From: JADFNO01 sp965369945
GTDB lineage: Bacteria > Planctomycetota > Phycisphaerae > Phycisphaerales > SM1A02
Direction of reading: 5' to 3'
Length of the DNA stretch: 12,323 nucleotides
Assembly (NCBI GenBank): GCA_965369945.1
Contig: CBDUST010000116.1
Coordinates: 1 to 12,323 of the forward strand
Part shown: positions 1-7,419 of the stretch, piece by piece
How the letters are laid out: every line of letters starts with the position of its first letter
How positions within the stretch are numbered: the stretch's first letter is position 1
Program-made: the position numbers and the translations under genes
Notes under the pieces: generated by a model
Database searches by the model: none
Seen by the model: the letters and a program-made list of their open reading frames with translations, nothing else
What the model was told of the DNA's origin: nothing

Positions 1-56
1 GGTAGAGCAACCGCCTTTTAAGCGGTAGGTCCTGGGTTCGAGTCCCAGCGCGATCA
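1..56 (+). tRNA. tRNA-Lys (anticodon UUU), 5' truncated by window edge
   Basis: Only the part from the D loop onward is present. The anticodon stem ACCGC/GCGGT (10-14 and 22-26) encloses the loop CTTTTAA, placing anticodon TTT at 17-19, which reads lysine codons. A five-base variable region (27-31) precedes the T arm CTGGG/CCCAG (32-36 and 44-48) with loop TTCGAGT. The 3' acceptor strand CGCGATC (49-55) and discriminator A56 follow. The 5' acceptor strand lies outside the window, so that helix cannot be checked. CCA is not encoded after A56. The SNF2-type gene starts 40 bases downstream. Confidence 0.93.
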
Positions 57-95
57 TTCACCGAGCCCGCCGCCGGTCGGGAGATTGATCTGCTT

Positions 96-3000
96 ATGCT
101 CGTGCTTCATGTCAACTGGGCTGAAGGGGCGCTCCGATTGTGGGCTGAGTCGCTGCCCGCGTACCTGCATCGCGACGCCGACGATCCCGCGATCGAAGCA
201 GCCGGCGACGGGAGCGGCGTGGCGCTCAAGACAGCCGCGATCGTCGACCATGACTTCGCGCTCGATGCTGCGCAGCTCAAGCGAGTGTTGCTGGATCAGG
301 GGTTGCTGGAGCCCAATGCCGTCGGCGAAGCGCGGTCGATTCGATTTTCGTTGCCGGGCGACGATCGTGGACCACGCCCCAGCGATCAGTTAGCCGGAGT
401 CTTGGGCCCACGAGATACAGCCGCCGAGCTGCGGTTGCTCGAGTTGAACATCCCGACGCTTGAGTTGCGCAACGATTGCGCGTTGGCCGCAGCGCTTCGA
501 CTGGAAGACCGCGGCGCGAGTGACGATGTGGAGTTCGGCCAGTCGCTGCGATATTGGATTGCCGTAGCGCGTTATGTACTGGAACTGATCGAGGACCAGC
601 GGTTTATTCCCACGCTTGTTCAACCGAGGGGCGGCGGTTTGCAGGCCGCGTGGCATCCTTGGCTGCACGACGAACCGGCCCGGACCCGAATCGGCATTCT
701 TCTGGCCACCATGCCGCCGATCGCCCGTGCAGTGTCCGGTGCCGACCACGCTGCGCCCTGGCCGATCCTTGATGAGGCGCTGCGGACGTTGACCGACGCC
801 ACCGTTCGCACGGCCCTGATCGACGAGCGCTTTATTGAAGCGATCGAAGACCGCGACACACGGTCCGATCCTCATGTTGCATGGTGTGATGGGTTGCTGG
901 ATCGCCACTCAGCTGTTGCAGCGCCGGATGGATCGGAGATCGACCTGCTGCGCGATGTTCGGAGCTGGATCGATCAGCTCGATGAGACGGGTCGTGGCCG
1001 AAGTGGGTTCCACCTTTGCTTTCGCCTCGAAGAACCGATCCTGTGTGATTCCGGCGATGATGCCCCTGTTCAGGATGCTCCTGATGATCCCGACGCCTTG
1101 GCCATCGGAGACGAAGCAAAGTGGCAATTGAGCTTCCTTTTGCTAGCAGACGGTGAGCCGCAAGTCACGATTGAAGCCGCCCAAGTTTGGGCCGGATCAC
1201 CAACTACCCAAGGAATCGACGGACGCCGCCTGGATCGACCGCACGAGTTCCTTCTTGCAGAGTTGGGCCGGGCCAGCGGCATTTATCCGTTGATCGAGTC
1301 GGCACTATCTGAACCTCAACCCACGGGTATTGACCTTGACACGCCGAAAGCCGTGCAGTTTTTGCGCGAACACCGACCCGTGCTGGAGGACTCAGGCTTC
1401 AAGGTGATCGTTCCGCAATGGTGGGATCGGCCCACAGGCAAACTCGGCGTACGCCTGCGGCTGGAGACCGAGCCTTTGGAGTTGGACGAGAACGGTGCAT
1501 TGACGATGGCGACGAGCGCCTCGTTGGGGCTTGACAGTATTGTTCGCTATCAGTGGCAGCTGGCCGTAGGCGATCACGCGTTATCATTGGAGCGCCTCCG
1601 CCAACTTGTTCAACTTGGCTCACCGTTGGTGCGTATCGGCTCCCAGTGGGTCGAGATTGGATCTGATGATCTCGCCCGCGCTTCGGCGCTCCTGGAGCAG
1701 GACCGCGGCGGCCAGATCACCCTCGGCAAGGCCATCCGTATCGCACACGGACTTGAAGACGCGACGCATGGGTTGCCCGTGGTCGGAACCGACACCGCCG
1801 GGTGGGTCACCGAGTTCTTCAACACCGACAACCACCAGAGCATGCCGCTGCTCGATCAACCGCCCAAGTTCGTCGGTACACTTCGGCCGTATCAGAAAAC
1901 GGGTCTGAGTTGGTTGGTGTTCCTGGAGCGCTGCGGCCTTGGGGCATGTTTGGCGGATGACATGGGACTGGGCAAAACCATCCAGCTCATCGCGCTGTTG
2001 CTGCACGAACGAGAGGATGCGACCGAACCTTTGGGGCCGACGCTGTTGGTCGTTCCGACATCTGTCGTGGGAAACTGGTCGCGCGAGCTGGAACGGTTTT
2101 CGCCGTCGTTATCGTTCCATGTTCACCACGGTCCGGAGCGGCCGTTAGGGCCCGACTTCGCCCAACTCGCCGCCGCTGCCGACGTCGTGATCACCACGTA
2201 TGCGCTCGTGCCGCGCGACTTTGAGTCGCTTGGGCTCGTCCAGTGGCGCCGCGTCGTGCTCGACGAAGCGCAGTACATCAAGAATCCTCCAACCAAACAA
2301 GCGACGGCGATTCGTGCGCTTCGAGCGGCCCGCCGGATCGCGATGACAGGCACCCCGGTCGAGAACCGTCTCACCGAACTGTGGTCGATTATGGAGTTCT
2401 GCAATCCCGGATACCTGGGCATGGCGGACGAGTTTCGCCGCCGCTTTGCCGTGCCCATCGAGCGCCATCGCGATCAGCGACGGGCCGATGCTCTTCGCTG
2501 CATGGTGGGACCATTCGTGCTTCGCCGGCTGAAATCGGACCCGAAGGTGATCTCGGATCTTCCCGCCTGTGTCGAGACCAAAGAGTTCGCAACCCTGGTT
2601 CCCGAGCAGGCGGCGCTGTACCAAGCCGTCGTCGATCAGATGCTCACCTCGGTTGACGAGGCGGAGGGGATCCAGCGTCGGGGACTGATCCTGGCGACAC
2701 TGACCAAGCTCAAACAGATATGTAATCATCCAGCCAACCTACCCAGTGACGATCGGTATCCGGAGTTGGTTGCGTCCGGTGATGACCAAACCCAGAACGC
2801 CGATCATTGTTCGCTGTCGAACCGTTCCGGAAAATGCGCTCGCCTTACTCGAATGTTGGAAGAAGTGCTCGCCGCCGGCGACCGGGCCCTGTTGTTCACG
2901 CAATACCGTCGCATGGGCCACCTTCTGGAAGCGATGATTCGACATGACTTGGATTGCGAGGTTCTGTTCATGCACGGCGGTACGCCGCAGTTGAAGCGCC

Positions 3001-3374
3001 AACAGCTCATCGATCGCTTTCAAGCCGCAAGTATTGGGCCGGCCGTGTTTATCCTTTCACTCAAGGCCGGCGGCGTTGGGCTGAACCTCACCGCTGCAAA
3101 CCACGTCTTCCATTTCGATCGATGGTGGAACCCAGCAGTAGAAAAACAAGCAACCGACCGAGCGTTCCGGATCGGACAGACCCGTACGGTTCACGTGCAT
3201 AAGTTCGTCTGTATCGGCACGCTCGAAGAGCAGATCGATCAAATGCTCGAGCAGAAGGCTGAGTTGGCGGAGAACATTCTCGGCTCCGGTGAGCGATGGC
3301 TCACAGAGCTCTCTACCGATCAACTGCGCGACGTGCTGAGATTGCGGCATTCGGCCTTGGAGCTTCAGACATGA
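96..3374 (+). CDS. SNF2-family ATPase/helicase (DEAD/DEAH superfamily 2)
   Basis: A 1092-residue SNF2/Rad54-type ATPase, expected to be a DNA translocase that remodels protein-DNA complexes in the cytoplasm. The N-terminal ~590 residues lack catalytic motifs and match the long helicase-associated part of the bacterial SNF2 class that travels with SWIM proteins. The ATPase core follows: LRPYQ (596-600), Walker A DMGLGKT with K627, Walker B DEAQ (723-726), motif III MTGTP (750-754). The C-terminal lobe has SLKAGGVGLNL (988-998) and motif VI QATDRAFRIGQ (1018-1028) with both arginines. All motifs look intact. The start at 96 gives the family-like N-terminus MLVLHVNW; GGGAG at 79-83 is a rather distant ribosome site. 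The stop overlaps the next gene by ATGA. The family assignment is secure; the cellular role is not known, and DNA repair or transcription are only guesses. Confidence 0.95.
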   Translation: MLVLHVNWAEGALRLWAESLPAYLHRDADDPAIEAAGDGSGVALKTAAIVDHDFALDAAQLKRVLLDQGLLEPNAVGEARSIRFSLPGDDRGPRPSDQLAGVLGPRDTAAELRLLELNIPTLELRNDCALAAALRLEDRGASDDVEFGQSLRYWIAVARYVLELIEDQRFIPTLVQPRGGGLQAAWHPWLHDEPARTRIGILLATMPPIARAVSGADHAAPWPILDEALRTLTDATVRTALIDERFIEAIEDRDTRSDPHVAWCDGLLDRHSAVAAPDGSEIDLLRDVRSWIDQLDETGRGRSGFHLCFRLEEPILCDSGDDAPVQDAPDDPDALAIGDEAKWQLSFLLLADGEPQVTIEAAQVWAGSPTTQGIDGRRLDRPHEFLLAELGRASGIYPLIESALSEPQPTGIDLDTPKAVQFLREHRPVLEDSGFKVIVPQWWDRPTGKLGVRLRLETEPLELDENGALTMATSASLGLDSIVRYQWQLAVGDHALSLERLRQLVQLGSPLVRIGSQWVEIGSDDLARASALLEQDRGGQITLGKAIRIAHGLEDATHGLPVVGTDTAGWVTEFFNTDNHQSMPLLDQPPKFVGTLRPYQKTGLSWLVFLERCGLGACLADDMGLGKTIQLIALLLHEREDATEPLGPTLLVVPTSVVGNWSRELERFSPSLSFHVHHGPERPLGPDFAQLAAAADVVITTYALVPRDFESLGLVQWRRVVLDEAQYIKNPPTKQATAIRALRAARRIAMTGTPVENRLTELWSIMEFCNPGYLGMADEFRRRFAVPIERHRDQRRADALRCMVGPFVLRRLKSDPKVISDLPACVETKEFATLVPEQAALYQAVVDQMLTSVDEAEGIQRRGLILATLTKLKQICNHPANLPSDDRYPELVASGDDQTQNADHCSLSNRSGKCARLTRMLEEVLAAGDRALLFTQYRRMGHLLEAMIRHDLDCEVLFMHGGTPQLKRQQLIDRFQAASIGPAVFILSLKAGGVGLNLTAANHVFHFDRWWNPAVEKQATDRAFRIGQTRTVHVHKFVCIGTLEEQIDQMLEQKAELAENILGSGERWLTELSTDQLRDVLRLRHSALELQT

Positions 3375-4273
3375 CGTTCGTTCCCGGACAATCTTCACCT
3401 CGCCCCATAGTAACGCCGCGTCGCGTGCGCAACGGAATCAAGATGCGCGACGGCAAGACTCAGCACCCGCGATCGTGGCTCGCTGAGCGCTGGCTCGAAC
3501 TCGGTGACCAACTTACCTCCGCTGAGCACCTTCTGCAAGGGCGGGAGTATGCTCGTGCCGGACAAACGATTTCGCTTGATATTGGCCCCGGCCGAATCGA
3601 CGCCAAAATACAGGGACGATCGGCCCAGCCGTACACGACCCGACTCCGAATTCCCGTGCTTGATGAGGATCAATGGAATCGCGTTATCAACGCCATGGCC
3701 GACCAGGCGGTATATGCAGCTAAATTGCTGGCCGGAGAGCTTCCACTCGCCGTGGATGCCCTGTTTACATCGCTCGGTCTGGAGTTGCTGCCTCCGATCG
3801 ACTCCGTCCAGATCGAATGTGATTGTTCGCACACCGGTCCGTGCAAACACGCCGCAACAATTTGGTATCTGCTCACTGATCGCTTGGATGATGTACCGCT
3901 GTTGATCTTCACCCTCCGTGGTCTACCAGGTGACGAACTCGTCGAACGACTTGTCCAGACCCGCGCGATCCAAAGCCACGGCCAAGCGGTCGCGCATGCC
4001 GACCCCGTGCTTGCCGAGTCGCAGCTTCTCGTCCCGCCGCTTCAACAATGCTTGGATTCGTTTTGGCGACCCGGACCGCAATTGGGGCAACTGCAGCAGA
4101 TGCCGCCACCGCAACACGCCCCCCATGCGCTGCTGCGCCGGCTCGGTCCGTCGCCGCTTGGCGGAAAATTCCCATTGGTCGGCCTGCTCGCCAGCGTCTA
4201 CGACACGGTCTCACAAGCTGCGATTCGACTGCGCGACCAAGCCGAGCGCATCGACGAGGACAACGCGCCGTAA
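3371..4273 (+). CDS. SWIM zinc-finger protein, partner of the SNF2 ATPase
   Basis: A 300-residue protein with a SWIM zinc finger: CDCSHTGPCKH at residues 150-160 provides C150, C152, C158 and H160, the CxCx(n)CxH ligand pattern. SWIM domains are known or predicted to bind DNA or proteins, and bacterial members are often encoded beside SNF2 ATPases. The start at 3371 is chosen because ATGA overlaps the ATPase stop and TTGGAG lies 8 bases upstream (3357-3362); an upstream in-frame ATG at 3296 would overlap the ATPase gene by 79 bases. The part before the finger is a mixed alpha/beta region; the C-terminal third is rich in Pro, Gln and Leu. The ATGA overlap implies coupled translation and probably a complex with the ATPase, which is inference. 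A GC hairpin (4278-4295) follows the stop. Confidence 0.9.
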   Translation: MTFVPGQSSPRPIVTPRRVRNGIKMRDGKTQHPRSWLAERWLELGDQLTSAEHLLQGREYARAGQTISLDIGPGRIDAKIQGRSAQPYTTRLRIPVLDEDQWNRVINAMADQAVYAAKLLAGELPLAVDALFTSLGLELLPPIDSVQIECDCSHTGPCKHAATIWYLLTDRLDDVPLLIFTLRGLPGDELVERLVQTRAIQSHGQAVAHADPVLAESQLLVPPLQQCLDSFWRPGPQLGQLQQMPPPQHAPHALLRRLGPSPLGGKFPLVGLLASVYDTVSQAAIRLRDQAERIDEDNAP

Positions 4274-4277
4274 ACCG

Positions 4278-4295
4278 CGCGCCGCCGCTGGCGCG
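4278..4295 (+). terminator. possible weak hairpin after the SWIM gene
   Basis: CGCGCC (4278-4283) pairs with GGCGCG (4290-4295) across the loop GCCGCT, starting four bases after the SWIM stop codon. There is no T-run behind it, so it could be a pause site, an mRNA end stabiliser or chance in GC-rich DNA. Confidence 0.25.
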
Positions 4296-4470
4296 TCCGG
4301 TCTCGATTTCATTGGGTGCTTTGCGCATCATGAGGCAAGTGGTTCCGGTTATGCGGGCGGAGGGTCTGAAAACTCGCCTCGCAATGCCCGAGAAGAAGCA
4401 ACTTGGCGGGCCCAATGGCCGATAGCATTGGTGCCTGGAAGATGAAGCGCACGGATGGAGGGTGTGGGTA

Positions 4471-4827
4471 ATGGAAAAATCGCGAGTAACAGCAGACCGG
4501 GTTCGGCCGATCCTGCAGGCGATGGAGCGCTCGATCGATTCAGCTCGTCGTCGGCGATTGCATGGCTCGCAGCCGCAATCTCCGTCCCAGCCCCTGCCTT
4601 CGTCCGCACAGGTACAACCACTCTATCAGCCGCCGCACCAGCAGCCGGTACAGCGTGATTTCGGGCAGCCGCCGCATCGACCGGCACCCACACTTCCTCA
4701 ACAAGGCGGGCTGAACGAGTTGGATCCGTACGATGAATCCGTTCCGCGGCAAAAGGCTCGTCCCAAACGCCCATCGCCCATGATGCAGTCCTACGACGAT
4801 CCCGATTATCGGGCGCAAGCCGGCTAA
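4471..4827 (+). CDS. small Pro/Gln-rich hypothetical protein
   Basis: A 118-residue protein I do not recognise. Residues 1-30 look like a basic amphipathic helix, including RPILQAMERSIDSARRRR. The rest is low-complexity and probably disordered, rich in Pro and Gln (SQPQSPSQPLP-like runs, paired PP and QQ), ending in an acidic/Tyr stretch near DDPDYRAQAG. The start ATG at 4471 has GGAGG at 4457-4461 about 9 bases upstream. A GTG at 4462 would add three residues but has poorer spacing. It lies 197 bases after the SWIM gene and 176 before the STAS gene, all on +. No signal peptide or membrane segment is visible. A long antisense ORF overlaps it but shows no coding character. It could be an adaptor or a regulator, but nothing in the sequence proves a function. 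Confidence 0.6.
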   Translation: MEKSRVTADRVRPILQAMERSIDSARRRRLHGSQPQSPSQPLPSSAQVQPLYQPPHQQPVQRDFGQPPHRPAPTLPQQGGLNELDPYDESVPRQKARPKRPSPMMQSYDDPDYRAQAG

Positions 4828-5003
4828 CTGATTTCAGCGCCAAAGGTTCCGTGAACCGCTCAGGACAACCCAAAGGTGTCAGGGTCGGCCGGATCGTCAA
4901 AGCCGACCGATGAGGGGACCGATTACATTCCATGGAGGCGCAGTTTCGGGCGGTTCGTGCAGCGCGACGGTCCGGAAATGGTTTGCGTAGGAGCGCCCCA
5001 GTT

Positions 5004-5459
5004 ATGTGGAACATCTTCAAGCGACCAGCAGGTGAGACTGCCGCGGTGGCCATGCTTGTGAAGCCGGCCGGCGAGTCTGCGCCGCCCCCTCGACGCAACA
5101 CCATCGCCTCGATCGACTTTATCGGCCCGGTTGCGGTCGCCACACTCACTGTGACGGAACTCACCCAGGACGACGGCGTCGTCCAACTCACCGAACTGCT
5201 GGATGATCTCGCCCAATCCGGCGCCCGACACTTCGTGTTGGATGTGTGCAACGTGCAGCACATGGATTCATCCTGCCTGGGGTGCTTGGTTGAAGCGCTG
5301 AATCGCATGGCTGCGAGCGGCGGACGGATCGCGTTGGTCAATGCCGACCACGGCGTGCAGTATCTATTCCGCATGACTCGCCTGGATCGCGTGTTCCCCA
5401 TCTGCTCGGATGTCATGACTGCCCTGGACGCCATGGAACGAGCCAGCGCCCAAAGGTGA
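5004..5459 (+). CDS. STAS-domain protein, anti-anti-sigma factor type
   Basis: A 151-residue protein whose residues ~33-145 form a STAS domain. These domains act in partner-switching pathways, where a serine kinase/anti-sigma factor and a phosphatase control a sigma factor or another output. The signature is VQHMDSSCLGCLV: D88 is followed by S89 and S90, and S89 aligns with the phosphorylated serine of the SpoIIAA/RsbV family. The usual Gly after DSS is Cys here (DSSCLG). About 30 extra N-terminal residues (MWNIFKRPAG...) precede the domain. The start at 5004 has AGGAG at 4989-4993; an in-frame ATG at 4932 would add 24 residues but lacks as good a ribosome site. No kinase, phosphatase or sigma factor gene is in the window, so partners must lie elsewhere. 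Role in stress or envelope signalling is inference. Confidence 0.85.
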   Translation: MWNIFKRPAGETAAVAMLVKPAGESAPPPRRNTIASIDFIGPVAVATLTVTELTQDDGVVQLTELLDDLAQSGARHFVLDVCNVQHMDSSCLGCLVEALNRMAASGGRIALVNADHGVQYLFRMTRLDRVFPICSDVMTALDAMERASAQR

Positions 5460-5523
5460 TCCGCGGCGTCCCCGGAAATAAGAACGACAATTCGGCCGAT
5501 CCTTGATTGTGCAGCGCAAATGC

Positions 5524-5600
5524 GGGGCGGCAACGCTGGCGCGCACGAGATTTCGAGCGACATAGGGATTAGTTTGTGCGCGCCCAGGTTGCCGCGCCCC
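5524..5600 (+). repeat. long imperfect stem-loop downstream of the STAS gene
   Basis: The left arm (5524-5546) and right arm (5576-5600) are complementary apart from small bulges: GGGGCGGCAAC...GCGCAC against GTGCGCGCC...GCCCC. The loop is 29 bases. It begins 64 bases after the STAS stop. There is no T-run, so a rho-independent terminator is unlikely; an mRNA-stabilising hairpin or REP-like repeat is possible. Confidence 0.55.
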
Positions 5601-5648
5601 CGGGTTGTCTGCTTGAATCGCGCTGACCATCTGAGCATGGAACAACAA

Positions 5649-5666
5649 CTCCTTCTATAAAAGGAG
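5649..5666 (+). promoter_or_regulatory. hairpin burying a Shine-Dalgarno sequence
   Basis: CTCCTT (5649-5654) pairs with AAGGAG (5661-5666) over the loop CTATAA. AAGGAG is a near-ideal ribosome site placed 12 bases before an ATG at 5679. In RNA this would mask the site, as in simple RNA thermometers. The stem is only 6 bp and the downstream ORF is unproven. Confidence 0.3.
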
Positions 5667-5678
5667 TAGCGGTTGCGT

Positions 5679-5780
5679 ATGCGCGCGCCGGGGACGCCCT
5701 TTCGGTCAGTTGGCCAGCAGAATGTGTTCTGCCGGCTCACCAGGCGGGATATTTTTTCTGAAAATTCTGAGCTGACTTGA
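5679..5780 (+). CDS. possible 33-residue small ORF
   Basis: ATG at 5679 opens a 33-codon frame starting MRAPGTPFRS and ending in TGA at 5778-5780. The predicted peptide has a basic centre (CRLTRRD) and an acidic end, with no membrane segment. The only positive sign is the Shine-Dalgarno AAGGAG at 5661-5666, about 12 bases upstream and inside a hairpin. A hairpin (5713-5736) lies within the frame. The length is short enough to arise by chance, and no homologue comes to mind. Confidence 0.2.
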   Translation: MRAPGTPFRSVGQQNVFCRLTRRDIFSENSELT

Positions 5781-5833
5781 GTGATTTATCGCTGCATTGC
5801 TGCGCGCCAGCGTTGCCGCTGAGGGGAAGAAAC

Positions 5834-5869
5834 CACAGATGGACACAGATAGACACGGATGGGACGGAT
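5834..5869. repeat. short degenerate tandem repeat, 10-bp CACAGATGGA-like units
   Basis: Three 10-base units at 5834-5843, 5844-5853 and 5854-5863 (CACAGATGGA, CACAGATAGA, CACGGATGGG) are followed by a partial unit ACGGAT (5864-5869). The tract lies just beyond the right inverted-repeat arm and about 50 bases from the sulfotransferase stop. No function is evident. Confidence 0.6.
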
Positions 5870-5919
5870 TTGATGCGCAACCAACTCTTCAACAAGCCGT
5901 CCCGATTTCATCAAGTTCT

Positions 5920-7419
5920 TCAACAAGCATAGTCGTCGGCGTATGGCGGGAACTCGATTCCCTCGAGCAACGCGGCATAGTTCGCGTGCCGACCGGCGCT
6001 CGTCGTGTACAGGGGACGGTTCACTTGGTCGTAGCTGAGCGTGCGCACGGTGCGCCGGCTCTTGTGGAATTCGCGACAGGCTTCGTCCCATTCCAGACCC
6101 AGGAACTCGATAATGCGGGGAAACTCTGTCTCCGGCTCGCGCACCAGCTTCTCGTAGTGCACATCCAGAATCGGCACGTCGAGTGAAGCCTTCCAATGCT
6201 CCATCATCCGCAACGACTGCTCCCACGCGCGGGCGGCCCAGTCCAGACGCGTTGTCCAGGGATGCATGCGATTGTTGAACCCGCCCAGGAAACAACTCAC
6301 TGCGACGTCGCGTGGGTCACGGATGGCGTGGACGATCCGCGTGTTAGGGAACAGCCGCGCGATCAGACCCACCAGCTTATTGTTACCCAGAGCCTTGTTC
6401 ACAATGCGATCGGCGCTGGGGGCTCGCTTCTGAGTCTCCCTGAGATAGTCCCGCGCCGCCCGGGTCCATCGGAAGCGGTCGTACGGCCCGAAGCACGCCG
6501 GCGGGTCCTTGTCGGGATCCCATGCTGCCGCTAGCTTCCTGGCGAACTTCTCGATTGACGACAGTTCACCTACGCCGGACGCCTGCGGATGCGCATCGAT
6601 GATCTGGTCGATCAGGCTCGTACCGCTGCGGGGCATGCCCGCGACGAACACCGGGATCTCGCTGTCGCAGGAGCTGATGGGGAAACACTCCATACTCTGG
6701 CGAGACCAGTTGTCGATAAGGACCGATACTTGCTCTTCGTACATCGCGGGGCTGAACTCGATCTGACCGATGACGTTCGCCCGCGCAGCCGCATCATAGG
6801 CCCCGGCGTAGTCGCCACTTCGATCGTAAGCCTTAGCCTTGAGTTGCAACTGTATGCATCGCATGTCGTTGGTCAGGCGATCATCTTCGATCAGCGGGTC
6901 GAGCAGCTCGATTGCCTCGGCGTACTGATTGCCGTGCACGAGAAGCTTGCACCACTCGAAGGTGACCTGTGGCAGCTCGCGCCCGACGCTGCGTTGTTGC
7001 ATCGGTTCGATAATCTGCCGCGCCTCGTCGAAGCGGCCGGCTTCTTCCAGCGCTCCACCTTTGATGATGCGGGCCATGTTGTTGGCCGGCTGCGCCTGGA
7101 TCACCGCATCGCAGTGGGCGATCGCCTCGTCGGTCTCGCCCGAGACGCGCAGGCATCGCGCCAGAAGCAGGCGCGCCTCGGGATGAGGATGGATCTTCAG
7201 CGACCGCCGCGCATAGTCGGCGGCCTCCCAGGTCTTGTGCCGACCTTCGGCGATGAGCCCTGCCAGGAAGAGCACCTCCGGATCTCTCCGGTCCCGACGC
7301 AGAAGCGGCTCGATCGCTTTGGCGGCCCCTTGGAAATCACGCTCGCGCAGCCAAGTTCGGGCCAGTTGGATCGCCTTGACCCGTTTGGCCGCACCTCGCC
7401 CATGCTTTGGGATCGCCAT
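5920..7419 (-). CDS. TPR-containing sulfotransferase
   Basis: A 499-residue protein with two parts. Residues ~10-240 are helical TPR-like repeats with pairs such as YADYARRSL, EEAGRFDEARQ and YAEAIELL. Residues ~255-470 are a sulfotransferase domain expected to move sulfate from PAPS to a hydroxyl or amino group. The 5'-phosphosulfate-binding loop is GMPRSGTSLIDQI (P263-S268) and the 3'-phosphate site is HAIRDPRDVAVSCF (R367 and S375). Both motifs look intact. The start at 7419 is chosen because GGAGG lies 6 bases upstream; an in-frame ATG at 7575 would add 52 residues, but this upstream part has no family-like sequence. No signal peptide is visible, so it is probably cytoplasmic. The acceptor is unknown; related proteins act on glycans, lipids or proteins. 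No glycan gene cluster surrounds it. Confidence 0.92.
   Translation of the reverse strand: MAIPKHGRGAAKRVKAIQLARTWLRERDFQGAAKAIEPLLRRDRRDPEVLFLAGLIAEGRHKTWEAADYARRSLKIHPHPEARLLLARCLRVSGETDEAIAHCDAVIQAQPANNMARIIKGGALEEAGRFDEARQIIEPMQQRSVGRELPQVTFEWCKLLVHGNQYAEAIELLDPLIEDDRLTNDMRCIQLQLKAKAYDRSGDYAGAYDAAARANVIGQIEFSPAMYEEQVSVLIDNWSRQSMECFPISSCDSEIPVFVAGMPRSGTSLIDQIIDAHPQASGVGELSSIEKFARKLAAAWDPDKDPPACFGPYDRFRWTRAARDYLRETQKRAPSADRIVNKALGNNKLVGLIARLFPNTRIVHAIRDPRDVAVSCFLGGFNNRMHPWTTRLDWAARAWEQSLRMMEHWKASLDVPILDVHYEKLVREPETEFPRIIEFLGLEWDEACREFHKSRRTVRTLSYDQVNRPLYTTSAGRHANYAALLEGIEFPPYADDYAC

Larger units (their letters stand above)
5527..5819. repeat. 19-bp perfect inverted repeat bounding 293 bp (MITE-like)
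   Basis: 5527-5545 (GCGGCAACGCTGGCGCGCA) is the exact reverse complement of 5801-5819. The enclosed 255 bases have no transposase. The shape (short, non-coding, terminal inverted repeats) fits a miniature inverted-repeat element, but no target-site duplication is seen next to the arms, and an imperfect third copy of the arm at 5577-5597 is also present. It may instead be a long-range RNA stem. Confidence 0.4.
5460..5919. other. 460-base gene-free, structure-rich spacer
   Basis: This spacer lies between the STAS gene (+) and the 3' end of the sulfotransferase gene (-). It holds a 19-bp perfect inverted repeat, a near hairpin sharing its left arm, a stem with the Shine-Dalgarno AAGGAG in one arm, a second hairpin (5713-5715/5734-5736 plus GCAGAA/TTCTGC at 5717-5722/5727-5732), and short tandem ACACAGAT-like units. 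No convincing protein gene is seen except a possible 33-codon ORF. It may be a miniature mobile element, a structured RNA, or decayed sequence. Confidence 0.6.

Noticed and set aside
4349..5740. 463-codon open frame on the - strand across the small Pro/Gln-rich gene and the STAS gene
   Set aside because: It lies antisense to the STAS gene, whose protein is clearly recognisable, and its translation (Arg/Ser/Ala-rich, no domains) looks like a GC-rich shadow frame.
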